Positions 1-10,676 of a stretch of 64,000 nucleotides of DNA are shown piece by piece. Source of the stretch: Nepenthes gracilis (taxonomy: Eukaryota > Streptophyta > Magnoliopsida > Caryophyllales > Nepenthaceae); NCBI GenBank assembly GCA_033239525.1, contig BSYO01000019.1:9158592-9222591 (forward strand), written 5' to 3'. Positions within the stretch are counted from its first letter, which is position 1. The number at the start of each line of letters is the position of its first letter. Below the pieces are notes generated by a model that ran no database searches, had not been told where the DNA came from, and was given only the letters and a program-made list of their open reading frames with translations. The position numbers were made by a program, and so were the translations under genes.

Positions 1-2025
1 GAAGAAACACGTTCCCCATTTTTGGTAGAAGGACCATCGCTTGCCAAACAACCAGAAGAGCCAGATAATTGAGCTTGATGGTTGGTGACAATCGGTGAAT
101 CTGGTGTGAAAGGTGGATGATGATTAAAAGCACCGATCACACCTGGGTCAGAGGAAGACCTTTCAAGCCTCATATTTAAAGGATCGGGAGGCTCCGGACA
201 ACGGTATGGACTCCCAGGCCAGGGGGTAGACGACTCGGATAGCCGACAAGAAGAGCCTTCTGCGGCGGGGCCATGAGGCAGAATCGGGTCTGCCTGGACC
301 CCGGCGGGCACCGTATCAGGGACAGAGCTATTGTGACTGGGAGGAGGTTCACGTTCACATCCAATGGGCAGCGCATTGGAGATCTGGACAGGGCTTTCTG
401 ACAGGTCATTTAAATTTTCCTCCTGTAAGGCCATCAATGGTCGAAGGGGCCGCCGCGGCAGGAGTTTTTAAGCGGGGAGACATCCTAGGAGGAGCGAAGG
501 AGGGTGAGTCATCCCGTGGAATGACCGCCTGCTTAGGGACCCAAGAAGTTTTGATTAGGTGACTCTTATTCCTACTCTTTTTAGGAGCGGCCCTGCGCGC
601 CGGCCTATGCTGGTACTCAAATTTGATTTCACATAGATGATCATTCGGATGTTCGGCGCAGCCTCTAGCACGAATCTTTACAGATTCCGGCCGAGCGGCA
701 TTGACCCCCATTTCAACACAAACTCTCGTGAAACCCAATCGCTCGAGTTTTTCAGTAACAAGGTCTAAAAAGAGAGGTTTGCCAACCGCACTTGCAATCC
801 AGCTTAACCCCAGCGGGGTCCAGTATTCAACCGGGATCCCAAACATGGTGATCCATGTAGGGAAGGATTTGTGTTCCTCACGGGAAAAAATTATTCCAGG
901 CCACCATTTTTTAAGAAAAAACGGATGTCCAGCAATCATCCACGGGCCATTAGCCAGACATTTGTCCAGCATTGAGCTTGAGGAGAAACGAAAGAAAAAA
1001 AAATCCGATTCGTTTCCAGCCACATGTTGTTGTTCGAATCGCTTCCATATTTTCTTAGTGATATAGTTAAACATTAAAATGAATGGGATTACCTACGAAA
1101 TATCCAACAAGGGTAGTACCCCACAAGTCCGAACCCTGTTGGATAACATGAGGAGGGGGGACAAAATGATATTCTCTAAATCGGAAATATTCGGAGGGTA
1201 GAATTTAAGAGGACACTTACCTCCAATAGCCCTTTTCTCGACAACTGACGCCCAAGAGACGCCCGGCGAGCAGGAGGCAAGTGCATCAATTTGGCAAGAG
1301 GCATCGGCGCTGTGGGAAACAATGTCACCGAAACTCTTTGGGGGCACCGCGAGCAATCCGATAGGTTCAGGCGAGCCCGAAGGGGGGACCTGAGGACCAA
1401 ATGAACAAACCACCGTCGCCAGGGCTCCTGGCGTGTTCAACAAACCAGAAGGAGAACCGGAAGAGCTAGTAGAGGGCCCGACGGGACAGGGATGGTGGGT
1501 TGAAAAGCTCGCAACCCCAACGCACGCAGAGTCAGGCAACAGCATAGAGGAAGGCTGTACCTTGAGGAAAGACTCGGCCAAACACAAATGGGCAAACTGC
1601 GAAGTCGGCCCCACCGGAACAATAGGGGCCACATCAGGGATGGAAGAGACAAACGAGGGAGACGATGGAGGTAGAGTGAGCAAATTGCTAATCGATTGTT
1701 GGAAATCGGTGGGAAATGGAGGAGAAGAAGGTGAAGGAGACAGGTCCTCAGAGACCAGGGGAGCCGCAACAGTTGGGGAAGAACTGGAGCGACGATTCGG
1801 ACGATGCTGGCAAGAGGCGGCAGACAGAGGGGGGTAGTCTGGGTCGGACGACGGGGAGATGGAAGGGGAAGAATCGGTGGGATGAGAAGTGGCGTGAGGC
1901 CACGGGGTGGCAGGGCGAGAGAAGAAGGAGGACGAGGAGGACTGGGAGACGGGTGGAAGGAGGACGGGGGAAAGAGGGTTCAAGGATGCCGGAAAGCAAG
2001 AGGGAGGAGAGTCGACCGGCGCCAT
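1..2025 (-). pseudogene. LINE-A1 ORF1 (DUF4283-type RNA-binding protein), frameshifted
   Basis: L1-type ORF1 protein, expected to bind element RNA and form the ribonucleoprotein. The start at 2,025 (MAPVDSPPS) matches the starts of the copies at 33,811 and 34,258. The first ~270 residues are Pro/Ser-rich and probably disordered. The DUF4283-like domain follows: a WASVVEKRA.GGK entry motif, ILSP, then KIWKRFE.QHVAGNE, HPFFLKKWWPG, SFPTWITMFGIPVEYW and GLSWIASAVGKPLFLD, ending RVCVEMGVNA. A basic tail (APKKSRNKSH) follows. Frameshifts near 1,160 and 1,075 break it, with an in-frame stop at 1,093-1,095 between them; another frame change near 410 is possible. The usual CCHC knuckle cysteines after DUF4283 are not evident. 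The family is certain from similarity to the two other copies here; function is known only from the family. Confidence 0.85.
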
Positions 2026-2100
2026 GGGTGCCGGCAAGAAAGTTGAAGGCGGGCAAATCGGGGGTTCAAAATCGGCTTGACCAACAACACGGTGAGACCA
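1..2100 (-). mobile_element. LINE-A1, 5' part of an L1-type LINE, cut by window edge
   Basis: Minus-strand 5' end of the same LINE family as the copies at 25.8-33.9 kb and 34.2-44.6 kb. All three share a short 5' leader rich in TTTGAA and TGCCCGCC, then a start codon in a CCGGC(G/A)CCCATGGCGCC context. Only the leader and ORF1 are inside the window; ORF2 and the hairpin tail would lie to the left. The leader abuts an endonuclease-coding scrap at 2,090-2,156. The TSD cannot be tested because the 3' end is missing. Confidence 0.85.
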
Positions 2101-2156
2101 AAATCGGCTTTCAACCAAACCCACAATACTACAGCCGTGGGAGCTGATGAGGTTAC
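2090..2156 (-). pseudogene. Short LINE endonuclease fragment upstream of LINE-A1
   Basis: The minus strand encodes CNLISSHGCSIVGLVES, matching the N-terminal endonuclease segment of LINE-A3 ORF2 (CNLICSYRCSIVGLVET, from about 36,465). It lies directly upstream of the LINE-A1 leader, so LINE-A1 either inserted into an older ORF2 or carries captured ORF2 sequence. The type B element interrupted its upstream side at 2,174. Confidence 0.6.
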
Positions 2157-2940
2157 AAGCAGGCAGGTACATCACATTGTGGAAACAATCAAATTCGAAA
2201 TCCTTCCACTTTCCCCGGCGTTGGTGCTGCCGTTGCCGGCCATGGCCGGTCTTTCGGGGGTTCCCCCTGGTCCACTCTCGAACCTCGGCTCCCATGGTCT
2301 TCCTTCTCCTTCGTCTTCTTCTCAGCAATCGAAGCGACTGGATTACGCGAATGATATCCCAAAGCTGAGGTGGTCGGTCGTATCCCTATCACCGGCCCCC
2401 GATGCTCCTTTTTTGTCTTCCCTGAAATCCAAGGGTCTCCGAAAAGACCTTGAGAACGAAGATTTTGTTCCTCCTTGGACGGCTATCATTCAGAAGAACG
2501 CGGCCGGCAAGCTGTCAAAAATTTCTTCTTGGGCTCGTTCTTCCGAGAGTAGGAGTTTGCGCTCCTTAGAACCTCTAAAATACTTCCCTTCCCGTTCTCC
2601 CGAGGGTATCGATCCCCTCTTTTCCCCTCCGGAGGAAGTCACTCAACAGTGCCGGGAGTTTTGGGGCTACACCCTGGTTGGATTTTTCGTCGAAAAGCCT
2701 CTACACTTCCTGGCTGTTAGATCCATTGCTCGCTGTATCTGGGCAAAATATGGGATTAATCATGTTGCTACTAACGGTAAGGGTTTCTTCTTTTTCAATT
2801 TTGATTCTGACGCTCATCTGTCAGCTTGCTTGGAGCACGGCCCTTGGTTTTTCAGGAAAAATCCCCTGTTTCTTAAGCGATGGAATCTCGGCATGGTTTT
2901 GAATCAGGAATCCCTTAAGTCAGTTCCTGTCTGGATTAGC

Positions 2941-5002
2941 TTTTTTTTTTGGTAAGTAAGTATTTTGGATTATTGGGAGAAAATTTACAAAAGCGATATT
3001 TTATCGCCAAGTATTTTGACTTGGGGATAAAACAAACCCGCTGGGGCATACCCCGAGCAACCAGTACAACCAAAAGTACTAACCAACCTCTAGGAGGCCA
3101 ACTCTCTACAAAATCTATAGAAATTAAAAGATATTACAACACTACCCAAAGCAGCCATAGAACCACGAAAACAAGGGCAGCACGTGCCAAATTAAAATTC
3201 ATCAGGTGAACTGCTTAACTGCGTCTTCAAAACTTCAATGTCATCAGACACATGATCATTACAGCAACCAGAAAGGCTTTCCATCAGCTCCAGCAAGGCA
3301 TAGCCACTTCGGCTCTAGCTAATATATCAGTTTCTGCATAACCTCAGATAGCAAGCAGCCAGCAGCGGGATATTCTGCAATAGCTAGAAAACACTGGCGA
3401 TCCAATTCGGGTCCATGAAACCCCAAGAGAATCGGCCAGCTGGTTCCCAAAACAGCAAAGCAAGGCCAAGACATTGGCCACCCTCAAAGCATCCACCAAA
3501 TCCCTACAGCAGCTGCATCTAATTCCGCAGATAGCAAATAATGGGCTCAGCTAAACAACCGATGAGCCCAGCAACAGCTAAATCCGATCCACCATCAGCA
3601 AAAACCAACCAAGAAACTGACCAATTAGAGAAGGCCATCATCGCAATACTCAATTAGAGAAGGCCAATCAACAGCAGGAGCACATGTCGTGCTCAGCAAT
3701 GACAGGGTAGAATGAAAATTCAGGACCCAAAGATAACAGCAGATAGAGAGCCGGCCAAAACCGACCCAATCACGGCCAAAACAGCAGAGCTGCCTAACTC
3801 CAACAAACAATTGAAACAAACCAAGAGACAACATATCCACCCATCTACATCAGCTGAGCAAGCATTGCAAACGAGCATAGCAATGGGACCACACCCTCAA
3901 CTTCCGCTAAAGCCAAGCAACATCAAAAACAGATGACACCAAAGATCCTTCAATGTCTTCAAAGACACCAGCGCAGGCACTGAGAACAACAGAAACGAAG
4001 AGGTCCTCAACATAAGCTGGAGGAGCAAATTGGTAGAAGGAGACCAACCACCAAAATATACACAGCATCCAAAGGATTCCCAGCATCCAAATCAAGCCAC
4101 TCCCATCTCTTCGACATTCCAGCGCAAAACACCCAATCCAAAGCAGACCCGGGCTCCCCTCAACCTAGCCAACAGGAAAGGATACACCGACAGAGATGCA
4201 AAAGAGACCGGGCACAGGTTGATTCATCCGCAGCAAATCCACCGAGCCACAAACAAGCTTTAGGTTCTAGCAACTGCTCCCGAAATGGGACGCAGCAGAA
4301 ACCCCAAGCACCAACCCATGGCTTCTACAAAGGGAGCCAGAGACAGAGACAGCGCTCTCTGCCATGACAGCCAGAGCAAAGAGCGCATCCGAAAATGGAA
4401 GAATAAACCCCAAGAAAACAAGATTTAAGGAAAGGAAGAGAAGGAAACCGAAAGGGCCACCAGGGCAACCGGCAGGAACCTCCATCCCAGCCTGAATCAG
4501 CAGAAGAAGCCTCAAAGTCGCATTCGAGGATACAGATGCCGCCGACGAAGCCAGAGACAGGGGTCCATAAGAGAGAATGTGGAAACGTGGCCGGGAGGCC
4601 ACCGGGCAGAACACCCAGGAGGCAACCGGGAAGCAATCGACCATCGACGGGAAGCAACCGGGCGGAGCGACACGGAGACCGGTCGAGGCCGGCTCCGGCG
4701 CCGCCCGCCCAGAGAAGGAGCGTCCCGAGGACGCTTTCAAATTTCAAAATCGAGAACGAGATTTGAAAAAGTAGAGAGAAGCGAGAGCTTCTCTCTCTAG
4801 GCGAAAAATCTTTTCTCGAAAACTGTGGTAAGGGTAAGCTTTTTAACGTGACTGGCCCCACCGCTTCGCGGTCCCATACCCCAGAAATCCCGAAGGATTT
4901 TTTAGGGAGGCTCAGTACCATGGGTGCTTCCACGGAGATTCGAACCCGGGTGGAGAGGGAAGGCGTGAGCGTTACTAACCACCAGGCCGAACTCCGCTTC
5001 GG
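2941..5002 (-). mobile_element. Long tRNA-headed SINE chimera (2.06 kb) inside type B ORF1
   Basis: Minus-strand unit with TSD CCTGTCTGGATTAGC at 2,926-2,940 and 5,003-5,017. The left end is poly(T)-GGTAAGTAAG plus the inverted hairpin tail and a CCTCTAGGAGG block (to ~3,130). The right end is a tRNA-like SINE head flush with the TSD. Between them lie about 1.7 kb with no credible coding capacity. Next to the head are a GAGAGAAGC/GCTTCTCTC hairpin (4,776-4,799) and GC-rich GCCGG modules (4,600-4,700). The head, hairpin and GC modules recur at 12.9-15.9 kb and 60.2-60.7 kb. Confidence 0.9.
4833..5002 (-). repeat. tRNA-derived SINE head with Pol III A and B boxes
   Basis: On the minus strand the unit starts CCGAAGCGGAGTT. 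It has an A-box-like TCGGCCTGGTGG (4,979-4,990) and a B box GGTTCGAATCTC (4,935-4,946) with near tRNA-like spacing. A conserved SINE body ends in AAGCTTACCCTTACCACAG. It lacks a full cloverleaf and is repeated four times in the window, so it is a SINE head and not a tRNA gene. Confidence 0.88.
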
Positions 5003-8000
5003 CCTGTCTGGATTAGCCTACTAAATGTTCCATTTGAATTTTGGACCCCACTTGGTTTGAGTTGGATTGCAAGTCGAGTGGGGCATCCTCTCTGTCTTGA
5101 TCCACGTACTGCTAGGATGGATTATTTGCATGCTGCTCGAATTTGCGTGGAGGTGGGTAGGGATGTCATTCTCCCTGATAAAATTAGGATATCTGTTGGA
5201 GCCGAGATGTCTCCATTGATAGCTGAGGTGGAGGTAATCTATCATTGGAAGCCTAATGGCTGCTTGATTAACTACAAATCCAAATAGAGCTGCTCTGCGT
5301 TGGTGGCAGAGGATCCGAAGCCTAAGCAGAATTCTTCTTCTCTGCCTCTGAAATTTGGTGGCGTTGTGGATGGGTCTGTCCTGCCTGAGAATGACGTGAA
5401 GATGAGGCACGTTTCTGCCCCTTTTTCAGGGCCTAGCTCTGGCACTGTTGGTGTTACAACTGACTTGAAGGAGGGGGCGTTTGCCATTATGGATCCGGTT
5501 ATAATGGAGGTGGAAAGTGGTTGTGCTGCGCAATCAGCCCCAGCTTCTGAATATTCTGAGGGTGTGGAGAAGTTCTCACCCCTGCTGGCCTTGTCTGGAA
5601 GGACTAAGGGGCCTGAGGCTGGATTTTCTCTGTTGATGATGGACTGTATGTAGTTGGATGCAGTTCGGCCGACTCTGAATTGGATGCTGGCCCCCATGCT
5701 GCTGACTTTGCTGATGCCCCTGGCATCTCAAATGTTGTTACTGTGGATCCGGTTGAAGCTGGTTCTGTGTCTGCGGCTGTACCCAGTGTAATGGATGATG
5801 CGGATTCTTTCTCGAAATCCACTATGCAGATCCCAGTGCCTCTGCTTGCTGTTGGTGTCCCTGCTGAGATCCCTGAGGTGGATTATGTAGTGATGCCATG
5901 TTGTGAACCCCTCTCTGCTGATGTCGCTCTCCCTGTGGTGGCAGCCTTTGCATCAAAGTTGCCCCCTATTTCCTCACTTGCCCAGTGTGCTCCTGGTCCA
6001 TCCACTGAGATTGATCCCGATATTACTCCTGATTCTATCTCTCGGATTGCTCGGAAACATGGCTTGATTCAGTCTGATCCGACTGGATGATTTACTCCTT
6101 TCGAACCATTGGATGTCAATCGTCCAGTTTGCTCGGTTGTGGACTCTGCTGATACTATGATTCCCTGTGAATCTCGCCATGATTTTGTTCCGGCTTTGTC
6201 CTTTGCGGACCCGGATGATGTTGTTGTGGGTTCTGATTCAGTGACCCGTGCTTTCGCGTCAGCTTTCCCTCTGGGGCATCCTGCCCGTTGGAATGAGGAT
6301 GAACTATTTGCTAGGCAGGCTGTAAATGGGTGGCAACGAATGGCCCGACGGCGTAATTCTGCACCCAAGAAAGCCCGGTCTCCTCATCCTTGAAATCCTG
6401 TAGCAGTTGGATCGGGTGCCTAACTCGGCCGGTAAGAAGCAAGGCAGCCAGCATTCCACGCCAGATGCCACGGCATGTTTCCACATTAGATAACCCGATT
6501 AAAAAGCAGCGAGAGTAAAATATCAGCATTGGCAAAGACCGATTCGGAGCAGTGTATAGGCAACCTATAATATTTGCTGTGAAATAGTGCATCACAAAGT
6601 TTCACATCCACCCAAAGAATTAAATCCAGCACAAGTAAAGTTGAGAAACCAAACGTTGAGGAAACCAAGCAACGGACAGATCGCGGCAAGACGGATTCTT
6701 GATGGCTACGGCCCAGGACCTCGGCAACACCGAGACATCTCCAACCGCAGCACCCCAACACCCCAACAAAGAAACATTCCCCCGCCACAACCGTATGCCT
6801 CGTGGAATCACCATCATGTCATCAAGGCGGCCATGGAATCCCACAGGCGTGAAGTTCACCATTCTACAAAGACGCACCGCACACCGCACACCAAAAGCAA
6901 CATATACATCCGCATCACATCTCCACGAAACAACATGCCTCTAAAAACCGTGTGCGGTATAATCCAAGCTTCAAGGAAGCATACGGGCCACATCGGTATT
7001 GATAGCTTTGCACCCAGCAATACCACTCCTTCCGTCAACCAAAGATCAAACTTCGGACAAAGATGTCATCATGAGAGAGCAAGCAGGACGCATCTTCATT
7101 TACTTCGAGATCAAACAGAATCAGCCGCACCCACCCGTAAGCACAATCAGCCTATTAGTCGTGTTCAAGGCCATCGGAATCAATACTTCCAAGTCACACC
7201 CAAAAGAACCACGCTCCAAAGATTCCAAAAAATAGAAAAGATCACAATTACACAGCCGCGAAGGAATTGTGCTTCACATGAGAAAATGTCAAGAAAATGA
7301 AAAGCATACAAAACAGCAACAAACGGTGCACATTTAGAGTAGCCACAGATCGGCAGCATGGCCCAAACAGCATGATACTCAACCAAACGGCAGCTCGAAC
7401 GGTGGACCACAAAGATCGAGCCAACAAGCGGGCGTGAGACCACTGCTAATAACCATGGGCATCACACCATACTTCATCTTTAGGAAGTAAATTTGCCAAG
7501 TTCGGTATGATCCCGCTTCACATCCCACACCACATCAATAATTGTAAGCAAACCACCTCTGACGAGAATCAAACCCCAGCCAACAAAGAACATATTTCTA
7601 ATCCAAATCTTCTCTTGCGCATCAATCCTCGATCATTCATTCATGATCAGCCCGTCATCCAAAGAAAGAACAGCAGCAAAGGAGATACGAACATCATCAA
7701 GACCCATGCTCGACCAGCATTCCTTAGAAAGAATGCCAGGGTAGCAACAATGAATTGGCACAAACTACTCTGTCCCAGCTTGGCTGCAAATATCACAGGG
7801 GCGAAATGCGGCACCCATAAAAATCAGCTACCTCGGGCGAGACAACATCGTTCGAGAAAGTTCCGGTAGCACATCAACTTGATCAGCCAAGCAACATACC
7901 CGAAGGCTCCAGTAGCGACCATCGACACCCGGTTTTACATCGGCATATTCATAAAACACAAAGATGCCATGGCATTACTAGAAAAGAAAGCCCCGGATCG

Positions 8001-8823
8001 ATGCGCTTCTTATAACATCAAGTATCTTTGGAGACCGAAAACATCACAATCGGGTTGAAGATGGCACATAGACAGCAGCACTTACCCCACACCACACCAC
8101 CAAAATCAGTCCGCCCCAAGAGGCAGCCACTTTATCCCCACTCAAGAATAACAGCGAAATCAACCGGCAGCAGCCACACTACTCGATGTCTGTTCACCGT
8201 CGGCTTGACAACCAGCACATCGGGCTTCAACATTACCGCAAATGACTCAAAGACTTATCCAAAATTGTGAAATAAGCAACTCGAGTCCCCGACACTTGCC
8301 ACAAAGCAAAAACAGCATTTTCAAAGTCCCAATGGGACAACAAAATACCAATAACATCGACCTCAAACCACCCCCGGGCAGATCAAAAACAACAATAGCT
8401 GCATGGAAGCCAACAACTAGAAACCAGCGCATTCCACTACCACATCCAATCATCAGCCAAACAGTCTCGACAAAGGAACCAGACCGTCCAAAATGTTTCA
8501 CCCGCAGTCACAAACCCATCAGAACCAAGAATGCCACTCACAAATCACATATGCACACCTCTTTTTTTTTCTTTTTTTTTTTGGGAGGGGGAGGGGAGTC
8601 AGATAGAGGGAGGGGACTATACGACAATCAGGAAATAGCATCGACCGAGTTCTAAAATACAATACAAATTTTTATGGATGAACAAACAAACCACAACCGG
8701 GAACCAAGCCCCAACGGAGCTATCCAATCCAATCGTCGATAAGCTCAGACTCCGCACGAGAGAAAGGCAAAAACCGCCAAAGATCAGCTGGTAGGCCAGG
8801 TGGCAGCTTCAACGGCCGCTCAA

Positions 8824-8840
8824 TTACTTACCAAAAAAAA
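8824..8840 (+). mobile_element. 17-bp ultra-truncated tail insertion
   Basis: TTACTTACC plus eight A lies between two perfect 13-bp copies of AACGGCCGCTCAA (8,811-8,823 and 8,841-8,853). It is an insertion retaining only the last nine nucleotides of the shared 3' end before poly(A). Confidence 0.9.
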
Positions 8841-8879
8841 AACGGCCGCTCAAGTCTAAAACCCCCCTTTTTTTTTTTA

Positions 8880-8983
8880 CTCCCCACCGCATCTGAGTCG
8901 TCCTGGAAACTCCCCTTTCAGGCACCGGGATGGTCAATAGTTTAAGTCTCACAACATTGACCACCAAAGAGAAAATTTGGGGT
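8880..8983 (-). pseudogene. Scrap of LINE-A ORF2 C-terminus
   Basis: The minus strand matches the last ~35 codons of ORF2 and its A-tract as seen at 53,400-53,513 (DNA motifs TTTGGTGGTCAATGTTGTGAG and CGGTGGGG before the A-run). It is too short for independent function and forms the 5' end of the inverted segment of the 6,421-9,504 insertion. Confidence 0.7.
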
Positions 8984-10084
8984 TTCAGGCCTCGAGGCTG
9001 GTGCTGTTCATATCGCCCTTGATGTTGTTCCTTGGCTGACGGGTCCCGATTTCCAAGCTGTTGGACCTTCCTTGCTCTCTGTATTCTCTTAATGCTTCTT
9101 GCCAACTTCCTGCGACAGGGATGATTGACTAAAGCTGAGGATTTTGTTTCTTTGGGCCTTGCTGCTGTTTGTCGGACCGGTGTGCCCATGGTTATTTGTT
9201 GGTTGTGAAATGCAGTTATCTGTTGTACATGTCATTGCATTTCGAGTTCTCTTTTGGCATGAGCTGATGATTGTTAGGTTGATATAGTCCTCGATCTTGA
9301 GCCTGTATTTTGTATAGATTTCAGTTTTACATGAGTCCGCCGTATGGTGTCCTCATTGAGATCCTTTGTTTTCTATTGTACCACTTGCTCGGGGCATGCC
9401 CTAGCGTTTATGTTTTATCTTCAAGTCAAAACACTTGAAGATAAAACATAGATTTTGTAATTTTTCTCCCATTAATCCAAAATACTTACTTACCAAAAAA
9501 AAAAAGTTGGATCGGGTGCCGACCCGAAGATGTAGTGATCGGCAGCTGCTGGAATTGAAAATTGGTGGTGCTGCTGTGTGGTCTCAGACCATCACTCAGT
9601 TTTGGTTGCTGTTGTGGCTTAGCGTTGAGGAGCTGGATTGAGTTTCTTGATCCGCAATATGATGTGCTTTCCTCTTCGTAGGTGGCTGTTGGAATGGTTG
9701 ATATTGCTGTTGGTGTCCTGCTGCTGCTACTTTTGCGTGGGCAGTGGAATGATGCTGAAGCTGTTCTTTCCTTACAGTGGCCTCATTTCCTTTGCTGTCG
9801 CTGCTGTGTGGATTATGTAGGAGCTGGTTATGATGCAATGGCTCCTTTCCTGTGCTGAATATGGTTTGGCTACTGTGATGTTTTCCTATCCATGGTGCAT
9901 ATTTTGATAGTTGGTTATCCAGCAGATGGTGCCCCTGGGCTTATGGTCTCTTGATTCCGATTTCCCTTGATTGGTTCTGAGGCGTTGATGTAGGAAGCTG
10001 CTGGCCGCGGCCCTGGTTGGCTTCGGTAGTTTTTTTTGTATGTATTTTGATGTACAAACTGCTCGGGGTATGCCCTGGCGTTTT

Positions 10085-10124
10085 ATGCATCATCTCCAAG
10101 TCAAAATACTGGGAGTTAATGCAT
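10085..10124 (+). other. Tail stem-loop with compensatory changes (type B element)
   Basis: The arms begin and end ATGCAT...ATGCAT, where most copies have ATGTTTTA...TAAAACAT. Both arms changed together, so pairing at the stem base is kept. It lies 50 nt upstream of the poly-A and downstream of CTCGGGGTATGCCC. Confidence 0.8.
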
Positions 10125-10196
10125 AGCCTTTGTAATTTTTTTCTCCCATTAATCCAAAATACTTACTTACAAAAAAAAAAGCAGGCAGGTACATCA

Positions 10197-10676
10197 GCAA
10201 GCAGAGCCTTCAGGGACAGCACCCGGAAGAGTAGCTACAACTATTTTCAAGCCATCCAAGGTTCCGCAGAGCAGCCCTCTTGCTAACATCATCCCTGATC
10301 CAGCAACTGGTGCAGCCGCAGGCCAAACCATAAAAGGGCATTCGGGCAAAGCGAGCAAAGGAACCCAGTGCATCATTCCATGAAAGCAGTAGGATATCCC
10401 ATGCAAATAACCATCAGAAGCTACCATTACTACACACCGCAAAGACAGCAAGAAGAACAAAGTGAAATGACTCGCCAAGAAGTGGCACATGTAATAATCA
10501 TCCATCAACAACCACCGACAACAGCATATCATTCACAAGAGGCAACGCGGGGTCAGCAAAGATAGAAAGGCTTTACAAAGACCTCCTACTTGATTCTTGC
10601 TATTCAACAAAGAAATTCAGCAAAGAATTTGCAGCCAACAATACACTCCACCAGCAGCAAGATCAGTCACCATACC
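10197..10676. other. Non-coding flank, unassigned
   Basis: Continuation of the DNA into which the type B element inserted (its other side is at 2,156). I see no plausible ORF, RNA gene or tail signature. CAG/CAGC-rich composition resembles the antisense strand of retroelement 3' extensions here, so it may be an old body fragment. Confidence 0.4.

Larger units (their letters stand above)
2242..6393 (+). pseudogene. Type B ORF1 (DUF4283-like), interrupted by a 2.06-kb insertion
   Basis: Starts at ATG 2,242 (MAGLSGVPPG) soon after the element's 5' end. Residues ~1-120 are Ser/Pro-rich. A DUF4283-like domain follows (FWGYTLVGFFVEKPLHFLAVRS, then ACLEHGPWFFRKNPLFLKRW) to VPVWIS at 2,940, where the SINE chimera intervenes. 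The reading resumes at 5,018 with LLNVPFEFWTPLGLSWIASRVGH and RICVEVGRDVILPDKIRISVG. Removing the insertion and one TSD restores the frame exactly. The remainder is an acidic Ser-rich linker, the conserved motif ITPDSISRIARKHGL (about 6,025), an NEDELFARQ segment and a basic end RRRNSAPKKARS. Stops at 5,285, 5,651 and 6,088 and a frameshift near 5,660 make it dead. No CCHC knuckle is visible. It probably binds RNA like other L1 ORF1s, but its partner is unknown. Confidence 0.85.
6421..9504 (+). mobile_element. 5'-inverted (twin-primed) LINE-A 3' fragment
   Basis: TSD AGTTGGATCGGGTGCC at 6,405-6,420 and 9,505-9,520. The right end (about 8,984-9,504) is a plus-strand tail with stem-loop and poly-A. 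The left part (6,421 to ~8,983) runs on the minus strand: a scrap of the ORF2 C-terminus (8,880-8,983), T-tracts at 8,868-8,879 and 8,558-8,582 that match the paired A-tracts of LINE-A 3' regions, and then about 2.1 kb resembling the non-coding 3' extension. One TSD around both orientations fits a 5' inversion during target-primed reverse transcription. The junction position is approximate, and homology of the extension was judged by eye. Confidence 0.7.
2175..10180 (+). mobile_element. ORF1-only retroelement (type B) with hairpin tail, two nested insertions
   Basis: Flanked by an 18-bp TSD AAGCAGGCAGGTACATCA (2,157-2,174 and 10,179-10,196). It ends with the shared tail (10,049-10,180: CTCGGGGTATGCCC block, stem-loop at 10,085-10,124, TTACTTAC, poly-A). 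After removing the nested units 2,941-5,002 and 6,421-9,504 and one TSD copy each, it is about 2.83 kb: a 67-nt leader, one ~690-codon ORF1, then ~700 bp of non-coding DNA and tail. There is no endonuclease or reverse transcriptase, so it should depend on a partner such as LINE-A. Truncated relatives sit at 23,388-25,338 and 41,750-44,035. Confidence 0.88.

Noticed and set aside
701..1066. Plus-strand open frame of 121 codons
   Set aside because: Exact antisense of the LINE-A1 ORF1 DUF4283 region.
6587..8655. Several 80-237-residue open frames
   Set aside because: They are antisense or random frames through the non-coding LINE 3' extension; no homology among copies at protein level.
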